A DNA stretch of 64,000 nt from Congeria kusceri (taxonomy: Eukaryota; Mollusca; Bivalvia; Myida; Dreissenidae). Shown piece after piece: positions 25,460-38,534 of the stretch. How positions within the stretch are numbered: position 1 is the first letter of the stretch; each line of letters opens with the position of its first letter. The translations under genes and the position numbers were made by a program. The stretch is from contig CM051036.1 of the NCBI GenBank assembly GCA_027627225.1, forward strand, positions 36,354,426 to 36,418,425, in the 5' to 3' direction. The notes beneath the pieces are model-generated. The model was not told the origin of the DNA. It did no database searches and saw only the letters and a program-made list of their open reading frames with translations.

Positions 25460-26519
25460 ACTCAACATGTAAGTCAAATAAATTGAAAAAATTGAACAAT
25501 AATAATGTTGTTTCCATATGTTTATCTTTACGATAAATGTTAACTTGATGGTATTTGTTTTATATCCATGTTTATTCGCATGTGTTGGGACAATACCTGT
25601 AACTATTCTGCATATACAAATAACAAAAACGTTTACTGTAAAAGTATATTTAATAACAATATTAAAATCATTATCGAGATAATCAATAACAATATTAAAA
25701 TTATTATCAAAGAATATTTCAACAAAACGTTTGGAAAGCATGACAACGGCACATTAAAATATACGTATCAAATACTCGCAGCAATCTTTGATTTATAGTA
25801 ATAATGAAGTATTTAAAATAAATTAAAATATAAATCAACCGCATCGCTGTCATACAAAACAGTATTCAAACTGGCAAAACTGCAAAACGTTCACCTATTA
25901 CAGCCGGCTTAAACTGAAAGTTTTTTTTTTTTTAGTTGTCTGGGACTAAAACGAAAACACGTATTGATTCTTATTAGTCGGTAAAAGTTAGTATTATTAA
26001 GATAGGGAACAAATATATTTATTATATTCTTAACCGCAATTAATGCCCACGATTTAAAATACACGATAACACGCAATGTTTGGTACAGATACAGATAGTA
26101 TACAACAATAAGCAACATGAATAAAATCGTTTATAAGTGCATGTGGTAGACTTGTGTCTTTGGCACACATCTAGAATCAGGAGTCAGCCTCGCAGCGAAG
26201 AAAAACAGGAATATAATTATAGACGTATTTAAGTTCAGTTAACTTTATTAGAAATTGCTATTTCGGCTGTGTTTTTATTCATGGCCTTAACGTCAAGTGT
26301 CATCAAATGTGAGCATTACAAGGTTAATTACCTGATTTCACCGCTGATTTTGAACACGTTAGTTTATATTTCATTAATTTTACACATGGCAATTTGTGAA
26401 CACGGAGTTACTACTCCTCGCCATGCACCATATAGACTGGCCATGCACACTGGGACCCGGCCTTCGAACGCAGAGACAAACACGATCATGGCACCAGACT
26501 ACTTTCTTATTCGGGCTAT

Positions 26520-29500
26520 TTACGTCATCCAATCAGCTGCGACCTTGGCGACTGTAAACGGCTTGTCTGGTTTGCTGACTGTGCTTTTCGAGATCAAAAC
26601 TGGTCGAACCGGTCTATCGTTTTCGTCTGTTTCAACCCCAAGGATCTGCTTTAGGACCCACATTCCGCGCAGGACCTTTCCGAACACCACGTGCTTTTCG
26701 TCCAACCACCACGTGTTCTTGGCGGTGATGAAGAACTGACACGTGTTCGTATTCGGACCTGAAAACAAGCAAAAACGCGCACGTGTTACTTGAAGATACT
26801 GTTACTATAGAAACAAAGAAGACTCTTATTTACTAATAACTATGCTGATTTATGTACAGATTAAACATATACATGTACATGTAGTGTATCCACTTAGCGA
26901 TCAACTAACGGATTTACGCGACTTTCGTTCCTACAATATCAGGGCTCGCATCAAGGAAAGTTTGGGAGTAATTTATTTCCAGTATTTGTCACAGGACTTC
27001 CAAACTTGCAGCCATGGAAGTTGCAGAACTTCCAAAATTTCAGCCATGGAAGTTCCATCATGTAAGGATGAACACTTAAGAAGAAAAATTAAGTAATTTA
27101 TCTAAATGTATATCTCTTCACTGAATAAATTGGCATATTAACACTTGATGAAAGAGAACTGGCCTTAAAAACACCCTGAATGTTATACATTACTTAATTT
27201 CATTTCTCAAATGCTCAGGAGTCAGGACTTATGTAGCACAATACTGTCAAAACTTCCAAACTTCCAAATATTATGAGATAAACTTCCAAAATCAGAGACG
27301 CCAGGAAGTTCAAACTTACAGTTTTCAAAAGTTAATGAAAGCTCTAAATATGTTACATCGAAAATTGACTTCCGAAACACTGCAGGGGAGGCAACTACGC
27401 TTTCCCTTCCAAGGCCAAAGGGAAGCTAAAAGAAATTGGGCCATATTCAACACATTCAAATGTTGGGGGATATGCTTCATGAAAGACATATATAGGGTAT
27501 ATAGTGAAATCTTAAAGTTTCAAGTACCCGTGGACGGATGCATGCCATTCAAATTATCATATTGTAAGAACAGTGTCAGACAGAAGCTACGACGCTGGTA
27601 CCTGCGTTCGCCATGCTGATCCATCCCGCACCATAGTGGGCCAGGGCGAAGCCTTCGTCGTCGAATCGGCCCCCGTAGATGCTTGTCTCCCCTGATCCGT
27701 TGCCATGGACGACGTCACCGCCTGGAGGAGGAAGCACATGATTGGTGGGCGTGTTTGTAAGCAATAAACATAGTGGATTTACTAGACAGTTATTTTGCTC
27801 GGGCAACGTTGTTTTTTTTTCACCGAAGTCCCGAGGGTAAATGGCCTAATTACGTAGCCCAAAGCTTGCCGTTAAAGTTTTGAGCCACTGGACTCAAAAC
27901 ACTTTAATTGGTTTTATTATTTTCGAAATCTCTCTTAACGTACCGTATTTACCCGATGTATTGGGGCACCCTAAATATTGGGACACCCCTATTTTTCGGA
28001 AAAATATCTTTTGAGTCCCTTAATATTGGGACACTTTTGAAACTTGAATTTGTTCTTGTCCCTAAATATTGGGACACAAAAATATAATGGTAAATTGTCT
28101 TCAGTTTTGCCAGTTTAAAATAAATATCTCTCGAATTCAATATGATAGAAGTAGAGTAGTAGTATCAGAGTAGTATAGATCTACTGTACACCGTATGTTG
28201 CAATAGATTTGCTGCAAATAATAAGAGTGTACCCCTTTTATATAATAAAAATACAAAGACTACCGTTTTCAACATTTTAATACATGTATTACGTCATGTG
28301 CGTAAAATGATATTCATATTAAAATTTTTATTGAACCTCTTATAACAAACTATAAAATTGTCAATTAATGTCAATTTACAGTCACCAGTATTAGGGTAAC
28401 TACCCGGTAGTATGTGATAATCGTCGGGTCTCTCATGAAGCCAATTAGTGTGCCACATGCGGCGTTCTTATCGCTAAATAAACACGTATAGGGCCTGTTT
28501 AATGGACCCGTGGTGCAAACTGTGTACTAACACGCTATACTACCCGGTGTTCTTAACGTACACGCTCCACTCAGTTAAGCACGCGGCATGACGACAATCG
28601 GTGTGTGTGTGAAAATACATAGGGTCGAATATTACCCTATATTTTGGGACACATTTTATGGAAAAAAAATTTATGACCCTTTATATTGGGACAAGGAAAA
28701 ATTGAATTATTTTGAAGTGTCCCAATACATAGGGTAAATACGGTATTACAAACACTAACACTGAAATTATAAGGTCAATAACTATGCTTACGGTAAGAAT
28801 TAATTTTAAAACTCTAATGAATTATGTATTTAAGTTTTACTTTTATTTTGTTACAGTTACCCCATATTCATTTTTGTCTACAGTCGACAGGGTTGAAAAT
28901 TTGATCCAGCGTATGTATAGTTTTACCTTGAACCATGAATTCATCGATCACTCGATGAAAAGGGCTGCCGGTGTATCCATAGCCCTCCTTGGTGTCGCCA
29001 GACGCCAGCTTCACGAAGTTTTCCACCGTGCGTGGCGCCGCCATACGGAAAAGCCCGAAGTCGATACTTCCGGCATCGATGTCGCCGATAGTGATGTCAA
29101 AAGTCACGAGGTCGGTGACTAGGGCGTCGCTGTCGTCATTTGCCTGAATGGAGAAGTCAACGACATAAAAGCAAAGTTTCCAATGGGGTCTACGTAAGGC
29201 ATTGTCGCTATGGTCGAACATGCTCGCGCTCCACCAACAGCCACGACCCCCCGCCCCGCTCGCTTACTCAAGGCTCCCAAGAGAGCTCTCCCTATCAATG
29301 TTTTTTAGTTTAAAGTGTCTGTAATAATGGGAGTATGCTTGTGAAAGGCTGACCGTCTGTATCTTTATAAATAAATAGCCAGGAGAAAGGTAAAGGTTCG
29401 GTTTATAGTCTGCTACGATATACATCATCAGCCGACTTTCACATTTACCTCCCCGATCACTGGGTCATAAGTCGTCCGATAACAGTATGCAGCCACGGCC

Positions 29501-32500
29501 CATTGGCTTTTTTCCCTCATAGGTACCCATTTATACACTTGGGTGGATTGGAAAAGCAAGCTCATAACATTGGTGAGCAGAAGCCGTATCATAAGGAAAA
29601 GAGTTGACTGACAGCGCTACAACCACCCGTGTAACTGTTATAAGGGCCAAACCAATGAGATCCATCTAAATAATATTCTTTTTGTACGTTATTCTAAATA
29701 TTACAAGGATAATTTAAGAATGTTCATAACTGTTGACCCGTTGTTGCTCTTTTTCCAGACATACCCGGTAACCTCTTTAATGCGAGTTTCATGCAGTACT
29801 GTAAAACCATTATTATTCGTCGGACACTAATTTTCGTGGATTTTCGTGGGTCAGCTCAACCACAAATTCAAATGTACGACTAACGTTTATGTCCGAAGTC
29901 TTATATCCGAAATTATTAGTATCTGCTCTACTGTGACGTCAGACAAAAGGGACGCAACTACTTTTGACCCATGTTTGGGTGATTGTGTCACCTCCCTTGA
30001 TAATTATTTACTGTGAATACTGACATGATGTTAAATTATACTTCAACTATGTTTGAAAAAATAAATAATTCTATGATGTTTCCTTCTTTAAAGAACATAT
30101 AATACTGACAGAATATTTGAAAGGTACAGATTGCCCAATTGTCCCTCACGTATCGATATTCGCAGCAACAACAAATTGGAGTTATTTACCCTCGGGACTT
30201 CGGTTAAAAACCATTGCCCGAGCACACTGCTTAACACAGATACTTTGCTTAAAATTTCGCAATACATATATAAAACTTTGCAGTGTGGGTGCGGTGCTAA
30301 TAATAAAAATCTATGCATAGACATAGGGATACCTATCAATCTAGTATAATAGCTTACATGACACATAAAGCACACTGTTCTTGTATAGAGAGACAACTAC
30401 CAGATTACACACAGTTTAAAGGGGAGCAATTCAGCAATAAGCTTTTATTTGTCAACAGGAGTTACCTCCCTTATACTAATAAATAGTTCCAATATAAAGC
30501 CATATGTGAATGCAAAAATGACTAGACTTTTTGTAAATATGTTGGATATTAGGGTAATAACACTAAATAGGTATAGCGTACTTTGTAACAAGGAGAAAAA
30601 TAAAAGATAAACACTGAGTTTGATATAAACTAACATGAGAACGGGGAATTTGGGAGAAATAGCCCAACTTGAATAAGAATAAAATGGAAGGAACACATAA
30701 TTTTATGTGATTCACCATTTTTCTAGACCCATTATGCAACAAATTATGCAACAGGGTTGTTGGAGTACTTAGAGATCTGGGCTAGTTCGGGTAACAATCA
30801 CCATAGCCTATATGTCATATCAAATTAAATATCAATGTGTGAGTACACATGGGATAGTATTTACAATAATGACAACAGGCATTGTTAATTATTGCCAGAT
30901 CCCTAAGTGGTTCAGCATTGTTTTACTATTTCTGTGTTATTTGCATGTCTTTACATACTAAGACATAGAAAAATAGGTCAGGAGATGCTTTCTAACCTAT
31001 ATTCTTTATATAAGTCAAGTAATATTACTTGGATATGCTGTATAAAATGAACTATTTAGTTAATAGAACATTAAGTAGTATAAGACTACTCGTGTACCTA
31101 GTATCTACAAGTATGTATTGTTGGTATTTAGTATTTTATTTAATTATTTAATTATATTGTTATATTCATTCTAAGGATGAATGTCACAATTGAATGACAT
31201 GCTTTTAACTAATGCTGAACACTTGTAGACAGGGAATATAACTTATTGCTCCAACCTGAGACCCTGTCCATTGCGATTTATACAAGATTGTTGGGCTATT
31301 TATTAGAATGTAACCTTCCCCAGGGTGAGAATTTAAGACCACGGACAGACATAAAAGCATGAGTATCCTATATACAGTAAAATTATGATATATCTTATAT
31401 TACATCCTTCCGGTATTATCAAATGGCTTACTTTTTAGGGCCTTTAAAAATAAATGAGATAAAACAATATATAATTAATAAAAAGAACTATCTATGCTGT
31501 ACAATTATATACAGGTAAAAGGGGAATCACCCTGGGGGGCACATGTGAGGGACACTCCGTCTCGTTCATGATTTTTAAGAGATGGGGGAGCACTTAAAAG
31601 AGGTAGTTTAACATATTAAAAGCTAAAATGTAAATAATCTCTGCTATGAAAGAGTTATTCATTAAAAATATGCAGAAAATTCTGCATTTAAGAATAACTG
31701 CAGAGGATCTCATAATGTAGTATCACTCAGAGTTTATGGAAAGATTGATCATTATTAACAATATGATCATCATACTTGGCAAACAATTAAGAAGCTTACT
31801 ACCCATGTGAGTTACAGCAATGTATAATACATATAATATTCGCAGTTTGTCACTTGTTAATTGTCATGCGCTTAACTGGCTTCGTGTCAAACTGCCATTA
31901 ATAGGACCCATTTTTTTATTACAATTATACAAGACACTATGGTACCACTATTAATTGGACTGTCTATTGCGATACTGGTATATTGCACCAAAGTTTAATC
32001 CCGGTAATTGGTATGTTGTTGTTACACTAGGGACCACGTTATCCCGAGATTAAGACGATAAGATACGGACCATGCGGGTAATTGACACGTTGTTGTTTTA
32101 GCGGATGTCAACTGAGCACAAGTGTTGTTAGAATAACAAAAAGCACATAGCCTAGAAACAGTATTTTTTTTTAGGTTTTTGGCAAAAAATCGCAATCCAC
32201 GAATTTAAGATCCAACGAATATGCCCGATTTAACGAATCCGTGAAATTTCATGTCAACGAAATTAAATGAATACACAGTATACGCCATATGAAACGTAAG
32301 AGCTTAGTGACACAGAGCAAAATAAAGAAAAAAAATACGTGCATATACATGTATTTTATATCCGCTTAAGTGGACTAATGCAAACTACGTTATAATTTAC
32401 AGGCTAAACAAATCGGCCACAAAACATGGTCTGTTCATTTGTCATTAATATTTTGAATCAGTTATAAATTAAAAATGTATTCAACTTTTATGTGTCGAAA

Positions 32501-33057
32501 AGCCCAGTCGGGAGGAGGGGATATACAACAAAACTTGTATCCAATATAACAGACACAGACTGACTCCCATTATAATTTGACTTCAATAAAACGCGAATAT
32601 CTTGTCCCACAAATTGTCCCAAGCCATTACGCTGTAATACCAACTTATAAGAGCATTGATGGTATGTTGTTATAAACGAGATTGTATAGGATACACGTTA
32701 AGCGGTTAGAATACGTTTTGGCGTTTATTCAAGTCTTGTAATACAGTAGTAAAGACTTAACAGTCATATTGAAATTGTTTCCAACATACTTCATGATTAC
32801 TGAGATCACAAATAACTTCATATTAACAAGGCGTTTCTTCTTCAGTGAGTAATATCCGGACGGTTGATTTTTTTGTAAACGAATAACGATTACGTGTGTT
32901 TAAACTTAAAACTCAAGTAGTGAAGTATTGAATGCGCTTTAAGATAAATCGATACAACATGCGGGTATTTTTGATCGTACAATGTACTTACATGATACAG
33001 GTCGCTTATCATCAGAAACATAGATCCAAAGTACACGCAGTAATAAACGACCTCCAT
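26520..33057 (-). CDS. CycA-2: secreted cyclophilin, unit-2 copy, 4 exons
   Basis: The exons are 33057-32992, 29143-28927, 27721-27602 and 26758-26520. The predicted 213-aa protein is identical to CycA-1 as far as I can read it, although exon 1 sits in the more diverged half of the unit. The exon 1 donor reads GTAAGT here and GTAAGA in unit 1. Intron 1 is longer (3.8 kb) because of the 1.67-kb insertion at 30166. Downstream on the same strand comes the orphan CycB last exon of unit 1 (16972-16743), whose acceptor is phase-compatible with the donor of CycA-2 exon 3. All cyclophilin active-site residues are retained, so both copies look functional. If the tandem duplication is an assembly artefact, this is the second allele of CycA-1. 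Confidence 0.86.
26941..27334. repeat. Intron 3 shared block, CycA-2 copy
   Basis: This is the same block as 6752-7145, inside intron 3 of CycA-2. No differences from unit 1 were noticed. Confidence 0.75.
27943..28743. mobile_element. TA-flanked TIR element in CycA-2 intron 2
   Basis: This is the unit-2 copy of the element at 7754-8554, differing by about one base. It was duplicated with the segment. Confidence 0.7.
30166..31835. mobile_element. 1.67-kb insertion unique to unit 2, flanked by 10-bp direct repeats
   Basis: The empty site in unit 1 reads ATATTCGCAG once (9957-9966). In unit 2 the same 10 bp stand on both sides (30156-30165 and 31836-31845), which is the signature of a target-site duplication. 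The insert begins CAACAACAAATTGG and ends ATAATACATATA. I see no terminal inverted repeats, poly(A) tail or LTR-type TG..CA ends, and no recognised protein, only short frames in both directions. A 10-bp duplication would fit a Mutator-like element or a retroposon. It lies in intron 1 of CycA-2. Loss from unit 1 through the 10-bp homology is the alternative. Confidence 0.7.
32361..32439. repeat. About 80-bp insertion in unit 2, intron 1 of CycA-2
   Basis: Unit 1 reads GTATTTTATATTTGTCATTA without interruption near 10470. Unit 2 has about 80 extra bases, from CCGCTTAAGTGGAC to GGTCTGTTCA. No clear target-site duplication or inverted ends are visible. Confidence 0.6.
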
Positions 33058-34124
33058 GGTGCTCGTCGCTTGAATCAGGAATGAACACTGCGAAGTATCA
33101 GTGTGCCACGTGAAACGCCCGGATGTTAACTGCCACGTATACAACGCCAGCCAGACAAGGCTCATCAGGTTTCAAGATCGGGAGAGGCCCGGTTGGAAAC
33201 TCCTGCATAGACATCGTCTGCAGCCACCTGGCGCGTATCGGGAACCAAATCTTAAACCCTGTTGCATGTGGTGTGATTATTCTTTGTTTCAGCTGATTTG
33301 CATCTATCGAATGCTAGATTTTGTATACAAACAGGGCTGGATCCGTTTATTAATGTAGAGCTTTGGTGGACCCCTTGAGTGGTTAGGGTATAGTTTCCTT
33401 CTGTATGTGTTTCTGCAATATCCCCCCCCCCCCCCCTGTTGCGCCACCAGCCGAGGTTTACAGTCCCACATAGTCGTAGGCTGCATTCTGTTAAAAATAT
33501 CTAAACCCCCGTCGATGGCACTTGATGTTTAATGGGATGATAATCGCTAGAATGCATGTTCGCTAATGAATGAACAAACAGCAGATTGTTTGCAGCTTCG
33601 ATCTACATCTATCAATTTTTCCGTTAGGTTATATTGGTTTAGCTGTAAGTATGCGGCCCGTTTTGAGACATAACTTGAATCAGAACAAAGGGATTTCATG
33701 TGAGGCATGCATCCTTGGCGGATGCTGAGTACTCTTACAGCATTCCTTGCATAAATATACGTACATTGTAACAGACGTGCGTGGACGTTTTCTACGATTA
33801 ACTATCAATATGCGGCACGTAATCTAATTTCTAGAACAGTGAAATTTCTTCGTAAAACTAAATATGTGAACATATCTCAACGCACGTGTCACTAAGTTCA
33901 TTGTTTATTTTATTCCTATCAAACACGTGGCCCGTATCTGATCTCTGGAACAGTGAAATTTCTCCGCATAACTAAATTTTGTGAATATGTCTCAACGTAT
34001 TACTATCATTCACTGTGTATGTTTGATAAATAAATACTTGCCTACTAAGTCTGTCTGTTTGTTTGTCTATTATGAAGGTACATGCCATGAACAATACAAC
34101 AATTTGGTAAAAAAGGAGTCAACA

Positions 34125-34707
34125 GGGCCCGTATTCACAAGCCAGAACCTATTTTTAGACTTAAGACTATTCACAAGCCAGAACCTATTCTTATACTCAA
34201 GACTATTCACAAGCCAGAACCTATTCTTAGACTTAAGACTATTCACAAGCCAGAACCTATTCTTAGACTTCAGACTATCCAGAACTTATTCTTAGACTTA
34301 AGACTATTCACATACCAGAACCTATTCTTAGACTCAAGACTATTCACATACCAGAACCTATTCTTAGACTTAAGACTATTCACAAACCAGAACCTATTCT
34401 TAGACTTAAGACTATTCACAAACCAGAAGCTATTCTTAGACTTAAGACTATTCACAAACCAGAACCTATTCTTAGACTTAAGACTATTCACAAACCAGAA
34501 CCTATTCTTAGACTTAAGACTATTCACAAACCAGAACCTATTCTTAGACTTCAGACTAAGATTAAAAGAATATTCTTGAAACTGTATACATGTAGTTCAA
34601 GAGGGCTTTCATGTTGAATCTAACTTGGTATTAACCATCTCTAATTACAGCATTCTTTGTTCAGAGCGATTTGTTAGTGACATACTAGTTATCAATATTG
34701 GTACCCA
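34125..34707. mobile_element. MITE with expanded terminal repeat, unit 2 (about 12 copies)
   Basis: This is the unit-2 counterpart of 12319-12800. The 36-bp array (about 34138-34556) has about 12 copies instead of about nine, with point changes such as CTTATACTC and AGAAGC. The array grew or shrank after the segmental duplication. Confidence 0.7.
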
Positions 34708-36902
34708 GTATATTTATATCTATCTCCTTACTGCGTGGTATTTCAATATTATGAAATTATCAGAATATTGAACAAATGAATTCCGGAAACATTACCATAG
34801 ACTTATGGAATTTAAAACATTACCTTCCTTAAGTAGATAGACCGTTCAAATATTTCTTCAACGTGATCGTTCTTAAGTGGTTATCATACTATCATATTAA
34901 CAACGCAATGACCCAGTGGGCTGGTCGTTTTTGTACAATGTTCATTGAAGTTACTCACAAAATTCCACTAAGAACATTCGTCATACGCTGTTTATAAGAA
35001 CATTTTTAACAGGTGCTGATTATTAAGGAATTATGGCGTCTGTGGTATTGATAAGTAATCGGAAGGCAGCAGGAGATTGTTATCAAGACGATGTCAAGTG
35101 TCAGGTTACATGTGGATTGAATTACTGCGTTTAACAAGTCTCAGTTACAGCTTAACTTCATGAAGTTGTGGCTCCATACGAACAAAGCAGAACAAAACAA
35201 AATAGTCATAGATTAGTATACTTTCTACCAAAAGGTGCCAACACGGATGCAGATAAACACGTGTGAAAATAATAGCGGCTATAGAAACCACTGAGACATA
35301 ACCGAAATTTAGGGTTAACAGCTATGAGGTAACCGTACATATATTTTTTTTTATAAAATAATAAGGAAGACAGTTTTGAGTATTACCGGTAGTTTCTTTT
35401 TCGACAAAATTATCCGGAACTGCGAAATAACTTCCTAAATGCGAGTACGATATTACAAAAGTGTATCATATGTACTGTCAATATAGTTCACTGTAACCGA
35501 ACAAGGGGTTACAATAACAGAATTGTACGAATGTATTAGTACAGTAAAATAATGAAATGCAGATAGATGTAGTCTACTAATAACACTTACAATTAATGTA
35601 ATGATGCTGCTTGTAGTTTCTTAATGTGAGTGGAGATATTACATGTATACAAGTACACAAAGTATCTCAATATTTTCCTGAAGACCGGAAAATAAGAGAA
35701 TATTCGACCGGGCGCAAGGACATTCCGCCGATGGTCTTTGTGCTTTTTCCTTAAAGTTTATTTTTAAGACACATACCACACAACAGCTTTGAGGTCAGCT
35801 GGAAGGGGGGGGGGGGGTGCACGTGCTCTCTGTGCTCCCGATAAACCCGTATACGTTGTGCAAGATTGCATTTTACTTAGTTATAATGCGTTTAAATTAT
35901 GAAGACAAATCCTCTGCTCGAGTCCCATGTACAGTCAGCTAGGAATTGGGAACGACTGATATGTCTCTCAAAACGTGGGCTTTTCATATAATACCGTATA
36001 ACAGGTATATGGCATAATCCATATAGACCATGGCTTTTAAGTTAAGATTAAATGAAAAGGCGAATATCCGAATACCGATATTGGTATTCGATGCCATACA
36101 TTTAACATCTTAAAATAATTTAAACTGGAATTTGGTATACTAGAGGATGAACATTTTTGCGAACAATATTTCGGAATTCAATCAGCGGTTTCAGAATTCG
36201 AAATCAAGATACTAAGGACCACCTAATGAACATTCTTACGAAGTTTTGTTCATTTCCACCAAGCGGTTTCAGAGAAGATATGTTTAGAGTAAATTGCTGA
36301 CGACGGACAACCGCTGACCACGAAAGCTCACCCTTGAGCACTGAGCGCTTCATGCTCAGGTGAACTAAAAGTAATAGAACTTTACATAGAATTTCTATCT
36401 AAGATAGATGACATATGTAAATTATGTTGATGTGTACACATTGTAACTTCTACGAAGGAAGGACAAACGTAGCTCTCATTGTACAGCCCACCTGACTCAT
36501 AATTCATGTAAAGAAGAATGACACAAAACAGAGATTCCATCTTTATTTATAAACCTGTAAACAGTCTTCGATTACTATGTCGACGTCATGTATTTCTTCA
36601 CAATATATGATTAATTAAGGCACCATTATCAATATATGTGTTTAAAATTGTTGAAAAAAGAGCATAGTTCACCAAAAAAAGATGTATATAAAAATGTAAA
36701 CACAACACACACAGTTGCACCCTGCGAAAATCCAGCTTTTTAAATATATAACTCAAACAAAATGTAAACATTAACAGAAACAGGAAAATAAATGTATGTG
36801 TTTATCCTCAAACTAATGTATCATACAAATGAAGATATGTTTTTATGTAAACTACATCTACAACCTTCAATAATAATATTGTGACAAAGTTGTCTATTTG
36901 GA

Positions 36903-37372
36903 CGGCATATTATAGAGAAGTGGCATTATTACAGAGTAGTTGCATATTATAGAGTAGTTGCATATTATAGAGTGGTGGCATATTATAGAGTGGTGGCATA
37001 TTATAGAGTGGTGGCATATTATAGAGTAGTTGCATATTATAGAGTGGTGGCATATTATAGAGTAGTGGCATATTATAGAGTAGTGGCATATTATAGAGTA
37101 GTGGCATATTATAGAGTGGTGGCATATTATAGAGTGGTGGCATATTATAGAGTGGTGGCATATTATAGAGTAGTGGCATATTATATAGTGGCATATTATA
37201 GAGTGGTGGCATATTATAGAGTGGTGGCATATTATAGAGTAGTTGCATATTATAGAGTGGTGGCATATTATAGAGTAGTGGCATATTATGGAGTAGTGGC
37301 ATATTATGGAGTAGTGGCATATTATAGAGTAGTGGCATATTATAGAGTAGTGGCATATTATAGAGTAGTTGC
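36903..37372. repeat. 18-bp minisatellite, expanded allele (about 26 copies)
   Basis: This is the same unit as at 14985 with GTGG/GTTG and GTAG variants and one shortened copy. The period is a multiple of three and lacks stops, so long open frames arise on both strands (36894-37481 minus, 36972-37415 plus). They have no independent support as genes. Confidence 0.9.
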
Positions 37373-38292
37373 CTTTTTTAGTACAAAATGGTTGATATAT
37401 TTGACTAACCATTAAATTTTGTACAAGCAATTTTATAAACTGGCAACAGTAAGCAATGAAATTCATTAACGCACATTGCAAATAGCCTATTTTCCACCAA
37501 TTAAGTGCTGAATTGCTTTAATATCTTAAATGAACATCATTTCAACACCAGTGATGCTTCATTTAAGGTCTCTCTAAAAAAATAAAGGCCAGATAATTTA
37601 GAGATCAGTCATTCACTTAGTTACTGACCAATTCTAGGAAGGCACCCTAGCAACCATGAATTTTTTCCTATCATTTGGTTCAGTGTGCATTTTGACAGAA
37701 ATGCATTTAAACTTTGTAATAATTTTGATCTTATTCATTAAAAGCATCCTGTACTAGACTAACAAACACCAATTGTTTCAAAATGAATGTTTACGAAAAT
37801 TCTGGGTTATGCACATAGTAAGTAGCGATTTTAGAGAATTTCTTCAAATATCTTAATTTTACTAGACAAAAAGATTTTTATTACTACCAATGAAGGCATC
37901 ACGCCAAAACGTATAGTATATGAAAATTAAATATACAAAAGTTAACATGTTTGTGCAATAATTATAATTATTATAAGATAATTATAATTATTATAAGACA
38001 TAATCTAAAATGCTTAATTTTTAAAATAAAAAAAAACTGTATTTATGGGATAGAATTAACAAAATACAAATAACTATCACGAGTTTAATTATAAATAACA
38101 ATTAATTTCCATTATTCTGGAGGTGGCCGAACTGATAGGGTGGCTAAAAAGAAAGAAGGATATAATGCCCTGTATGTTTTAAATATCAATGACAAGAATT
38201 GAACACAATGATTCAAAACGACGTTGATATATATTACTGAGCATGCTGTAATGCCCCATACCCAGTCTTGAAAATACATATTCTAGATATAG

Positions 38293-38534
38293 ATATGTGG
38301 CGCGTTGTGAGAAAACCGGTCTTAATGCATGTGCGTAAAGTGTCGTCCCGGATTAGCCTATGCAGTCCGCACAGGCTAATCCAGGACGACACTTTCCACT
38401 TTTATGGTATTTTCTGCTTCAAGGAAGTCTCTTCTAAACATAAATCCACTGAAGACGGAAAGTGTCGTCCTGGATCCGGCACGACACTTTACGCACATAC
38501 ATTAAGACCGGTTTTATCACGACGCGCAACATAT
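38293..38534. mobile_element. Foldback/MITE element, unit-2 copy
   Basis: This is the counterpart of 15983-16224 with a few base changes (for example TTTCCACTTTT for TTTCCGCTTTT). Confidence 0.75.

Noticed and set aside
36894..37481. Open frames of 147-195 codons on both strands
   Set aside because: They are produced by an 18-bp tandem repeat without stops; the matching locus in unit 1 has only about four units.
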